This document shows positions 22,938-33,469 of a DNA stretch of 64,000 nucleotides, one piece after another (the stretch's first letter is position 1; each line of letters starts with the position of its first letter). This DNA comes from Adiantum capillus-veneris (taxonomy: Eukaryota; Streptophyta; Polypodiopsida; Polypodiales; Pteridaceae): the NCBI GenBank assembly GCA_014529385.2, contig CM043958.1, positions 154,689,293-154,753,292 on the forward strand. The letters run 5' to 3'. The notes under the pieces were generated by a model that saw only the letters and a program-made list of their open reading frames with translations, was not told the origin of the DNA and did no database searches. The position numbers and the translations under genes are program-made.

Positions 22938-23599
22938 AAAACAAGGGTTCCAATGAGCCTAAGGGGAAGGACAATGTCCAAAAGTCTCCTAAGGGAAATT
23001 CCAACAAAGCTAAGGAGAAGGGAGTTTACAAAGGCAAAAACAAACTCTCTCCTGAAGAGCTTGAGCGTTATCGCAAGGATAACCACTGTTTCAAGTGCGG
23101 CAAGCAAGGGCATGCGTACCACACTTGTCCCCAAAAGAACACCCACCATGAGCCTCCTAGAGCTACTTGGTCGAAATCCAAGAGGAGGAAACTCACCACA
23201 AAGGATCTCCTCTATGCCATGCTTGGGGAAAGGTAAGAGAACATGATGCTTTTATTCTCTTTGACCATGGTTCTACTCACAATTTCATATCCACAGAGTT
23301 GGACACCAAGCTAGGCATACAAGCTTATGAGATGGGAGATTTCCTACCCGCAGACGATGCTTTCAAGGGGCAAGAAGCTTGGTCACTCCCTTAATCCGGA
23401 AATTGAGGCTCCATGTCCAAAGCTATGTGGACAAAGAGGAACTCTTTATCTCTCCTCTCAAGCATGAGGATGTAATCCTAGGGGCACCATGGTAATTTGA
23501 TCGCATGGCTGCCAATGTTAAATTCCTTGAAAGGAAAATCTACTTTAGGTTCAGGGAGAAAGATATGTACATAGATGCTAAGAAAATGGGTAACACCCA

Positions 23600-24470
23600 T
23601 TGTCTTGGATTAACTTGCTTTTTGGCAAGCCACCCCTCCTCCCGAACCTTTGGATTGGTTCCTCCCTCTCTACCTCACGAACTTCCACACAAATCCCCCC
23701 CACCCCTATCGTTGGGACGATCAAAAGAAGAAGAAGAAGTAGGCGCAAATTTTGGCTTCCTCTCACTAATCCGCATGCCTACCAACTCATGCTTTTTGGT
23801 AAGCTTCCCTCACACTCACTTGTTATTAACCCTACCTCTAGTTTTGTACATAACCTAACCACCCGTCCCCTCTCTTTCAAAGAAGTAAATGCTTAGACTT
23901 AGGGCTCAAATACATCCCCCCACCCTCCAACCCCCCACCCAAGCTCATCTTCCTAGCCCATGATGCCTTGATTAGGAGCCTTCAACTCAAAATATTCTTT
24001 CAAAATTCACCTTCCAACCCACCCTCCCCTTTCAAATCCCCTAACCTCTCTTGGATGCCCCCCTCCTTGGACCATCAATTAGAAGACATCACACTTCGGG
24101 ATCACCTCAATCTAATTCTTGCACTTTCAGGCTATAACGCTTCACGCTCTAAATTTCCAAATTTTGTCAAACAAGCCCTTAAAACCCTTTCTGAGGACTC
24201 CTCCATAATCATTAAACCGGCTGATAAAAACCTAGGCCTCACCATCCTATCTAGGGAGTGGTATGATCTAGAGGCCCTTAGGCCTTGTTATTCCCCAACA
24301 CACCTCCTATATAAACTCCCCCTCCCCCTTTGGAACTCTTTTTAAATCTTACTACTACCTCCTACCACTGATGAGCTCCTCATGGCGCGAAACGTGTTTT
24401 GTTCCCCTCTCAATCTTTAACCTAGCCCCATCCTAAACCTCTTTACCTTGTGCTTAAATTTAAGTGCTAT
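23600..24470 (+). mobile_element. Penelope-like element (PLE) fragment nested in gypsy pol
   Basis: Between the gypsy protease segment and the RT leader (MIFVKDSQNEPNVLAKG) lies foreign coding sequence. One frame reads VHNLTTRPLSFKEVNA and, after a one-base loss at about 23893, LDLGLKYIPPPSNPPPKLIF. Downstream in the same relative frame is SIIIKPADKNLGLTILSREW followed by YDLEALRPC. The pair 'NL(S/T)...L..E...L..GLK(F/Y)(I/C)P.P' and 'IIIKPADK....I...W/Y..E/EALR' is the N-terminal signature of Penelope-like RTs. The RT catalytic core and GIY-YIG endonuclease are absent, so this is an internal or 3'-truncated fragment. No convincing target duplication was found. Edges are approximate. Confidence 0.62.
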
Positions 24471-26455
24471 GCACGCTTGACATATTTTTACCATTAAAAT
24501 ACATGATTTTTGTTAAAGATTCTCAAAATGAACCTAATGTTTTAGCAAAAGGAAATATACACACTCACAAGGAGTTAGAGTTATCCAATTTTCTCAAGGG
24601 ATTTCAAGATGTCTTTATTGATGACATCCCTTGTGAGCTACCTCCTAAACGAGGCAATGATGACCATGCAATTGAACTTCTTCCAGGAATTTCACTGTTT
24701 AATAGACCTGCTTATAGAGTTTCTCAAGCTCAACAAGAGGAGATTATGCGGCAAGTGCATGAGTTAGTTGAGAAGGGCATGGTTAGGCCTAGCTCATCTC
24801 CATTTTGTTCTTCTGTGCTATTAGTGAAAAAAAAAGACAACACATATCGTATGTGTGTCGACTATAGAGCACTAAATAGGATCACTATCAAGAATAGGTT
24901 TCTCGTACCATGGGTAGAAGACCTATTTGATAAGCTACAAGGGTCCACCTACTTCAGTAGGATTGACCTAAAAATTGGCTATCATCAAATAAGGATAGTT
25001 GATCAAGACATTGTAAATACCACATTTCGCACTACGTTTGGTCTTTACGAATATATTGTCATGCCTTTTGGCTTGACCAGTGCACCAACCACATTCAACC
25101 ACTTGATGGAGAAGCTATTCAAGCCTCATCGAACCTTTACTAGAGTGTTCTTTGATGATATCATCATCTACTCTAATTCATTAGACGAATACAAGCAACA
25201 CCTCTAGGTAATATTTTAAGTTCTAAGAGAGAATAAACTTTATGTTAATTGAAAGAAAAGTGAATTTTTCTTACAAGAGATTCAATATTTAGTTCACATT
25301 ATCTCTCAAGATGGCATCCAAATGGATTCATCAAAATTAGAGGTAATAAAAGGATGGCCTAAGCAAGGAATCTCCATGAACTAAGAAGCTTTATAGGTAT
25401 GTGTGCATACTATAGACATTTCATAGAAAAGTTCTCACAAATTGCAAGACCATTACATGACCTAACAAAGAAAAACGTTAGGTATACATGGTCTACCAAG
25501 GAGAACAATGCTTTCAAAAAGCTTATCTCTCAACCTGTGCTTACACTACCGGATCTCCCAAAGCCATTTGAGGTCCAATGTGACGTTTGTGGTGATTGCC
25601 TTGGAGCTATTTTGCTCTAAGAAGGGCACGCCATAGCCTATGAAAGTCGAAGGCTCGACCCTGTTGAGCAAGCTCTAGGAATATATGAAAAGGAACTCCT
25701 TGCAGTTCTAGATGCCTTAGACTCATGGAAGCACTATTTATTGGGGACTCCTTTCATTCTGCAAACGGATCACCAAAGTCTTAAGTACTTCATGACGTAG
25801 ACCAAGCTCTTTGACAAACAAATGAGGTGGAAAAATTTCCTTTCGTAATTTCATTTTCATATTGCTCACATTGCTCGCAAGCATAATCAAGTAGCCAATG
25901 CACTCTCAAGACGGCCAAGAGTGAATGCAGTTTCCATAGCAACTCACAATGATCTATCTTCAATGATAGATGAGTACACTATTGATCCCGATTTTAGAGA
26001 TGTGATTTCAGCCCTTGCACTAGGGGAAAAAGAGGAACCATTTACTTTACAAGATGGTTATCTTCTTTATGGCAATAGACTATGTGTTACTAACTCACTA
26101 CGTGAGAAAGTAATGTATGAATCTCATGCTCTTCCTTATGCGGGGCACAGAGGGATTCAGTCTACCCTAAAGGGGATTGAAACATATTTCTATTGGCCTA
26201 CCATGAAAGCAAACATACAAGAGTATGTTTCTGAATGTGTGGTATGCGAAAAGACGAAGTTTGATAGAGGGAAGCAACCTGGATTGCTTCAACCTTTTCC
26301 AATCCCTAATTCACCATGGGAGAGCATATCCATGGATTTTATCTTTGGATTGCCAGGTTCAGTATACAAGCTCATATTATACCTATCAAAAAGACTATCA
26401 AAGCCCATTAAATGGCAACCCTCTTCATTTCACAAATCTTCAAGTACCATGGCTT

Positions 26456-26703
26456 CTGGGGGGGTTCACCGTTCAGTACCGTGCTATATAACGTGCGTTC
26501 GTAGGGTATTAAAAAAACCCCTCTTTTAACATGCCTAAATGAATAAAATGACCCCTTATTTTAGGATTTTTTCCCAAAATTGAATATAAAAACCCCTTAT
26601 ATTAATGTATCTCTGTTAAATTTCCTAAAAATATTGAATTCTAAAACCCCTCCTATCGAACTCACGTAATACATTAACATGATTACATAGTGCACCCCCC
26701 GAG
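26456..26703. mobile_element. 248-bp MITE, hAT-like (8-bp duplication)
   Basis: Ends are CTGGGGGGGTTCACC and, inverted, CTCGGGGGGTGCACT. CATGGCTT flanks both sides (26448-26455 and 26704-26711). Removing the element and one duplication copy joins IFKYHG to LPLMSIMSNRHPRMTIIF, the expected integrase core. Rich in A/T with ATTAAAAAAACCCCTC-type stretches and no coding capacity. The superfamily is assigned from duplication length only; P-type elements also give 8 bp. Confidence 0.8.
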
Positions 26704-27618
26704 CATGGCTTGCCACTAATGTCCATAATGTCAAATAGACATCCTAGAATGACCATAATTTTTGGAAGGGTCTCTTTGAGAATTTAGGGACAATGCTAAA
26801 CTTCTCTTCGGCCTATCACCCACAAACGGATGGCCAAAGTGAAATAGCTAACCTAAGAATCCTTGATCTACTAAAAGCCTATGTGATGGAAGTAGATCAA
26901 AGGTCCCAATGGGAGAAGTAATTACCCTTAGTGGAGTATGCCTACAATAACAATGTACATACTTCCACAGGAAAAGCACCTTTTGAGGTAATTGAGGGAA
27001 GATCAAAAAGTCCCTTGCTACTTAAGATACACGGGAAGATCTTCACTGCAGATGAGTATAGCCGAGACCTACAAGAATCTTTCCAAAAGACTAAGGATGC
27101 TATCTCTATCTCACAACAAAGGCAAAAGGTTGCTGCTGATAAGCACAGAAGAGTCCAAGCCTTTAAAGAAAATGATTGGGTCTTACTAAAATTTCTTACG
27201 GCTCGATTAAGGCACACGACCTACGGGACACCAAAAGTACTATGCTAAGTTAGCAAAAAGGTACTATAGTCCCTTCCAGATTCTTAGGCCAATCAATGAT
27301 ATGGCCTATCAACTCAAGTTTCCCATCCATTGGCTCATACACAATGCTTTCCATGTGAGCCTATTAAAGCCTTACTAAGGAGAGCCACCTCAAGAACCAA
27401 CTATTGAAGACCCACCGGAGATCAAGGACCAAGAAGAGGTGCTACAGCCCGAGTCCATTCTCCGACATGAAGACAAGGTACTAAGAGGTGGTAAGACTAT
27501 CCGACGATATCTTATTAAGTTTAAGAATTATCCTTTTGAAGATGCTAGATGGATGCAAGGCATACAATTAAAGGATAACCTAAACCTTGTCTATGCTTAC
27601 AATGCTTCCCTAGAGTAA

Positions 27619-27934
27619 GAAAATGTACAAATGTTTAAAATGAAAATAGTTTTTGTCTTATAAGACTCTCCTTTTCCTTATTGTGCACAAAAATGAAGTA
27701 GTATGCATGCTTAGATCAAGTTTGCGGAGACGACGTCTCTCGAACACCAAGTAGAGCTTGTCACTCTATTATGGAAGATTGATATGACTAATGTGCAGCC
27801 ATGCTTGCGGTAGCTTAGGCTCTCAAGTGCCAAATGGATTAGTCATCCATTTTGGAACGATGTCGTAGGGTAACATAGGGATCCTCTACCTGCTAGAAAA
27901 GGACTAATGATTATGCTTTATCTCCTCTACCCCA
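27619..27934 (+). other. 3' non-coding region of the gypsy element
   Basis: Lies between the Pol stop and the right LTR, interrupted by copia. It resumes at 33434-33469 with the polypurine tract. Confidence 0.7.
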
Positions 27935-28663
27935 TGTTAGGAAATAAGACGTAGCTAAATAGATTTTTGAGTAGATTACTTAATGGAGAGAGATAGATTT
28001 CACACACAAGAGATTATAGATTAGAGAGAGAGAGAGAGTACACATGATATACGTGGTTCACCCAATGTGGGCTACGTCCACGGGAAAGCAGCCACTCAAT
28101 GGCTTTAGCACTTCAAAAGAAGAAGTAGTTTACAAAGGGATTAAACCCTTGATAGAGCTCCTGCCTTGCTTCACTCTCACCACCTCACACTCACCTTGTT
28201 GCATCAACTTCACACTTTGAAATGTGTGTAGAAATGGCCTCCTTTTATAGGCCAAAAGGGCTGCCCTCTCTTATGAGAGACAGCCATGTGTAGCCGCCCT
28301 TGTGCGAATAAGTCCAAATCGGACCCTCCAATCCGCCCATGTGTGGCCGCCCTTGAGAAGACAAGTCCGCTTTTGAATTCGGCCACCGGCCATTGACTTC
28401 CGACCACCGGCCAATCGACCCGTTGTTTTCCGACCACTTTCCGGCCGTCGTCCGGCCATAATATTCCTTCGAAAAAAAAGTCTCGGGGGCTGAGTTGCCC
28501 CCGAGGCCTCTAAAGTTGCCCCTGATTCTTGTCCGTGAAAATTTTGATTTCCGGTGAGTGATTTTCTTTCACGCACGATGGCTTCTCCTCATAATGGGGG
28601 CCTTACAAATGTGCGCTTTTACCACAGAAAATTACAAGGGTAAATCAGGCTCCATACTTAACA
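27935..28663 (-). repeat. 3' LTR of the copia element
   Basis: 729 bp; matches 32682-33428. Contains a (GA)n stretch at 28023-28038. Confidence 0.95.
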
Positions 28664-28677
28664 ATCTCCCACTTGGA
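28664..28677 (-). promoter_or_regulatory. Polypurine tract of the copia element
   Basis: Minus strand reads CCAAGTGGGAGAT directly before the 3' LTR start TGTTAAG. Confidence 0.8.
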
Positions 28678-28723
28678 GACTGATCTCCAAACCAAACCTG
28701 TGACTGCTTCCCATCTTGGCTTC

Positions 28724-31700
28724 TTATCCTTGAATGCCGATTGAAGATGAGCAAAAGCTCAACTTCTCCTTGTTGACTACCTTTGTAAACATGTCTGCAG
28801 GATTTTCACTTGTATGCACCTTTCCTAGCTTTAGCTGTCCCTCTTCTAAAAGAGTGCGTATGAAGTGATATCTCACATCAATGTGCTTTGTCCTTGAATG
28901 AAAGGCTGAGTTCTTTGCAAGATGGATAGCGCTTTGGCTATCACTGTACAAGACACAATTGTCTTGTTTGAATCCAAGCTCTTCTAAGAATCTGTGAAGC
29001 CACAGAATTTCTTTGCTTGCCTCCGTCATTGCTACATACTCTGCTTCCGTGGTAGAAAGTGAAACCACTTTCTGCAGCTTTGAAGCCCAGCTTATTGTTG
29101 TGCCTCCAACCATGAACACATAGCTAGTAGTGCTCCTTCGAGTATCTTTGTCACCTGCCATATCTGCATCAGCATACCCTTCTAGAAAAATATCAGTTCC
29201 TCCAAAATACAAATCATTTGTTGTTGTCCCTTTTAGATACCTAAGTATCCACTTCACAGCTTGCCAATGCTCTTTACCTGGGTTGTCCATGAACCTACTC
29301 ACAACTCCCACTGCATGTGCAATGTCTGGCCTTGTCCAGACCATAGCATACATTAGAGAACCTACCGCTGTAGCATATGGAACTTTAGACATATATGCTA
29401 TCTCCTCTTGTGTCTTTGGACACATATCCTTCGTTAGTTTAAAATGACCAGCCAAAGGTGTAGAAACTGGTTTTGCATTTTGCATTGCAAACCTTTCTAG
29501 TACCTTCTTGATGTAATCTTCTTGAGATAGCTTTATTGTCTTCTTCGTCCTGTCCCTTGATATTTTCATACCAAGTATCCTCTTTGCAGCACCTAAATCT
29601 TTCATTGAAAAATATTTGGACAGCTCCTCTTTTAGGTCTTTGATGTCTTGCATGTTAGCACTTGCAATCAACATGTCATCAACATACAACATTAGGATGA
29701 TGATCAATTTCCCATCTCCCAAATTCTTCGTGTAGACGCAGTGATCCGAGTTGCATCTTGTGAATCCATGATCCAACATCCATCGATCAAACTTCAAGTA
29801 CCATTGTCTTGATGCTTGCTTTAAACCATACAAGCTCTTCTTTAATCTGCAAACCATTTTCTCCTTACCTTTTACTTCATACCCCTTTGGTTGAAGCATG
29901 TAGATTTCCTCCTCTAAGTCACCATGAGGGAATGCCATATTTACATCCATTTGCTCGAGATTTAGATCATGAGCATCCACAAGGCTTAAGACAAGCCTAA
30001 TTGAGTTCATTTTTACAACAAGAGAAAATATTTCATTGAAGTCAATACCTTTCTTTTGAGAAAAACCTTTTACCACAAGCCTAGACTTGTACCTTTTCTT
30101 CCCACCTTATTCTTCCTTCAGCTTGTACACCCATTTTTTTTGAAGTGCCCGCTTACCTTTAGGCAACTCAACCAACTCCCATGTTTGGTTGCGAAGTAGT
30201 GAGTCCATCTCCACTTGCATGCAATTCGTCCATTCTTCTTTGGATTCATGTTGCATAGCTTCTTCGTATGATTCCGGCTCTCCAGAATCTCAGATCAAGA
30301 GATGGTTGAAGGAAGGAACAAACCTTTTTGGAGGTCTACTTGCTCTTGTAGATCTTCGGGGAATAGGTTGAGGCTCCTCATTTGGTTGACGTTGTTGCAC
30401 ATTGTCACCATTTGCAGTCCTTAAGTCTTCACCGTCCTCAAGCTCCATGTACTCATCACCTGTTTCTTTTGTTTGTTTTCTTTCTAAGTAATATTTGTAC
30501 ATATTTTGTTTGTTAAAAATTACATCCCTACTTCTTAATATTTTACCATCTTCAGGATTCCATAGGCGATACCCAAAGTCTCCTTCTCCATAGCCAATGA
30601 AGAAACACTTTTTGGACTTTGCATCTAGATTTGATCTTAGGCTTCTATCTATGTGTATAAAAGCCTCACACCCAAACACTTTGAGAAATGCATAATTCAC
30701 CGGTTTACCTGTCCATGCCTCTTCTGGAACTCCCCCATCCAATGCCATTGAGGGTGACCGATTGATTAAGTACACAGACGTACTTACAGCTTCCGCCCAA
30801 GGCTCAAGCGGTAGGCCTGCATGTAGCCGCATGCTTTGTGCTCGTTCCATGATTGTCCTGTTCATCCTTTTCGAAATCCCATTTTGTTGAGGTGTCCTTG
30901 GGGTTGTCCTTTGCCTCCGAATGCCATTGCTAGCACAAAAGCTTTCAAAATCTTGGCTGCAATATTCGCCTCCATTGTCGGATCTGAGGCATTTAACCTT
31001 GGTACCTGTTTCATTCTCCACAAAGGCTTTCCACCTTTGAAATATGGAAAATACATCAGATTTATTCTTCATGACATAAACCCATGTTTTTCTAGTCGCA
31101 TCGTCTATGAATGTTACATAGTACAATGAGCCACCAAGTGATGGTGTACTTGCAGGACCCCAAACATCAGAATGAACCAACTCAAGTTTTTTATTTTTTC
31201 TTTCATTTCCTGATTTTTGAAATTTTACCCTCTTTTGTTTACCATAAACACAATCTTCACAGAACTCTAAGTCCACTTCTTTCAAACCTGGTAGAAGCTT
31301 CTTTGTTTGAAGGATTTGCACTCCTTTGGCACTCATATGCCCAAGTCGGTAGTGCCACACCGCATTGTCAACTTTTGTAGTTGCTGCACAAGCTGAAGGT
31401 TGCGTGCTAACAGTACACAAGTAAAGTGTACCGACTTTTTCTCCCTTGGCAACCACCAAAGATCCCTTTGAGATCTTCCACCGTTTGTTTCCGAATGCAA
31501 TGTTGTGACCTTCATCGTCCAGTTGTCTTGTAGAGATCAAATTTTTGCGAAGAGAAGGAACATGCCTAACATCTTTAAGCTTCCATTCATTTCCGTTAGC
31601 AGTTTTGACAGAAACTGTACCTTTGCCGACAATCTCACAAGATTCATCATCTCCCAAGTATACATACCCAAAATTACCTTTGGTGTAGTCTTGGAAATGT

Positions 31701-32662
31701 TTCTTGTGTGGTGTCGCATGGAATGAAGCCCCGGAATCTACTATCCAGGAATTAGACACATTATCTAATGAGAGAATTAGAGCATCTTGCTCTACTTTAC
31801 CTGCCACATTGGCCTCCGATGTTGGCTTTTTGTCTTGAGACTCTGTCTCCTTCTTCTTCTTGGACCAACAATCCTTCTTGACGTGGCCCTTCTTGCCGCA
31901 GTTCCAACATTCAAGAACTGACTTTGTGCGTGACTTGCTCCGCCTTGAGCGATCACGACCCTTTTGGTTTTTGAACCTCTACTTAGGCCTTCCTCTTGTT
32001 TCCACTGATAGCGCAGCACTTGATGATTCTCCTGTGCTTCTCCTTCGCATTTCCTCGCTTAGGAGAACACCCACAACATCATCAAACTTAAGAGTATTTG
32101 TGCCAGAGATAGAATTACTTACAACCATCACAAGGCTGTCCCAACTATCCGGTAGAGATGATAGTATAAGGAGAGCTCGCACTTCGTCATCGAAATTTAT
32201 TTTCACCGATCGAAGTTGACTTATGTTTGTGTTAAAGTCATTTAGGTGTTCTACAACTGAACCATTCTCTGCCATCTTTAGATTGAACAAGCGCTTCATA
32301 AGAAATACCTTATTGGATGCCGATGGTTTCTAGTAGAAGTCGTCAAGTGACTTCATCAAGTCCTCCGTGGTTTTCATCTCTGAAACATTGAAGGCCACCG
32401 TTGATGCCAAGCTTAACTGGATTGTTCGCAGTGCCTTTCGATCAAGGACAATCCATGCTTCATCTGCCATTGTTGCGGGCTTCTTCGCAAGACCGCCTAG
32501 TGGCAAATAGAGGTCCTTTTGGTAGAGATAGTCTTCAATCTGCATCTTCCAATGTTGGTAGTTTTTGCCGTTGAACTTCTCAATCTTGAGCTTCCCTTCC
32601 TCCGCCATAACTCCCACTGAATTCAAGGAATCCTTTCCTTGAGATAATTTAGCTATGAGCAA
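28724..32662 (-). pseudogene. Copia Gag-Pol polyprotein, one frame with four nonsense codons
   Basis: A single frame of 1,313 codons runs from MLIAKLSQGKDSLN at 32662 to the stop at 28724. Order: Gag (LKIEKFNGKNYQHWKMQIED; FDDEVRALLIL), knuckle CWNCGKKGHVKKDC, protease WIVDSGASFHATP, integrase (HYRLGHMSAKG...CEDCVYG; HSDVWGP; LRSDNGGEY), RT (AFPHGDLEEEIYM; YVDDMLIA) and RNase H (YADADMAGD; TKHIDVRYHFIR). Stops interrupt it at 32330-32332 (TAG), 31979-31981 (TAG), 30290-30292 (TGA) and 30107-30109 (TAA). No frameshift was found. The integrase motif normally NGVAERMN reads NGISKRMN, so the catalytic Glu is Lys (AAA at 30868-30870). The element cannot act alone, although its structure is recent. 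Confidence 0.93.
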
Positions 32663-32667
32663 ACCTT

Positions 32668-32681
32668 GCTCTGATACCAGT
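32668..32681 (-). promoter_or_regulatory. Primer-binding site of the copia element
   Basis: Minus strand TGGTATCAGAGC two bases after the 5' LTR, an exact match to the usual plant tRNA-Met site. Confidence 0.9.
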
Positions 32682-33428
32682 TGTTAGGAAATAAGACGTA
32701 GCTAAATAGATTTTTGAGTAGATTACTTAATGGAGAGAGATAGATTTCACACACAAGAGATTATAGAGTAGAGAGAGAGAGAGAGAGAGAGAGTACACAC
32801 GATATACGTGGTTCACCCAATGTGGGCTACGTCTACGGGAAAGCAGCCACTCAATGGCTTTAGCACTTCAAAAGAAGAAGTAGTTTACAAAGGGATTAAA
32901 CCCTTGATAGAGCTCCCGCCTTGCTTCACTCTCACCACCTCACACTCACCTTGTTGCATCAACTCACACTCTGAAATGTGTATAGAAATGGCCTCCTTTT
33001 ATAGGCCATGCCAAAAGTGCTACCCTCTCTTATGAGAGTCAGCCATGTGTAGCCGCCCTTGTGCGAATAAGTCCAAATCGGACCCTCCAATGCGCCCATG
33101 TGTGGTTGCCCTTGAGAAGACAAATCCGCTTTTGAATTCGGCCACCGGCCATTGAATTCGGCCACCAACCACCGGCCATTGACTTCCGACCACCGGCCAA
33201 TCGACCGGTTGTTTTCCGACCACTTTCCGGCCGCCGTTCGGTCATAATATTCCGGCGAAAAAAAAGTCTCGGGGGCGGAGTTGCCCCTGATTCTTGTGTG
33301 TGAAAATTTTGGTTTCCGGTGAGTGATTTTCTTTCACGCACGATGGCTCCTCCTCATAATGGGGGCCTTACAAATGTACGCTTTTACCACAGAAAATTAC
33401 AAGGGTAAATCAGGCTCCATACTTAACA
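32682..33428 (-). repeat. 5' LTR of the copia element
   Basis: 747 bp. The internal (GA)n tract (about 32768-32793) is longer than in the other LTR, and there are small insertions near 33150 relative to it. Confidence 0.95.
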
Positions 33429-33469
33429 CCCCATAGTCGAGGACGACTATGATTTCAAGAAAGAGGTAA

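Larger units (their letters stand above)
22940..27618 (+). pseudogene. Gypsy Pol (zinc knuckle, protease, RT, RNase H, integrase, chromodomain), broken
   Basis: CCHC knuckle CFKCGKQGHAYHTC at about 23090. Protease AFILFDHGSTHNFIS at about 23250 (DHG where DSG is usual). RT at 24590-25207 with FDDIPCELPP-like leader IDDIPCELPPKRG, YRMCVDYRALNRITIKNR and FFDDIIIYS. RNase H at about 25400-25900 (AYYRHFIEKFSQIARPL, QTDHQSLKYFM). Integrase HHCC module HALPYAGHRGIQSTL ... CVVCEKTK at about 26120-26260, then a core split by a MITE. The second catalytic Asp region reads SNRHPRM where SDRDPR is usual; the glutamate motif AYHPQTDGQSE is kept. The chromodomain-like end ESILRHEDKVLRGGKTIRRY / YPFEDARWM is near 27450-27560. 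Several nonsense codons and frameshifts: not functional. Confidence 0.88.
27935..33428 (-). mobile_element. Ty1/copia retrotransposon, structurally complete (5,494 bp)
   Basis: LTRs at 27935-28663 and 32682-33428 start and end TGTTAAG...CCTAACA on the coding strand. The target duplication CCCCA is perfect (27930-27934 and 33429-33433). Primer site TGGTATCAGAGC (minus strand, about 32669-32680) and purine tract AAGTGGGAGAT before the 3' LTR are present. It is inserted in the gypsy 3' non-coding region, so it is younger. The LTRs are very similar; they differ by short (GA)n length changes and small indels. Confidence 0.96.

Noticed and set aside
23505-23858. Continuous 117-codon gypsy ORF through 23600
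   Set aside because: The first part (MAANVKFLERKIYFRFREKD) is gypsy, but the rest is an out-of-frame reading of the Penelope-like insert.
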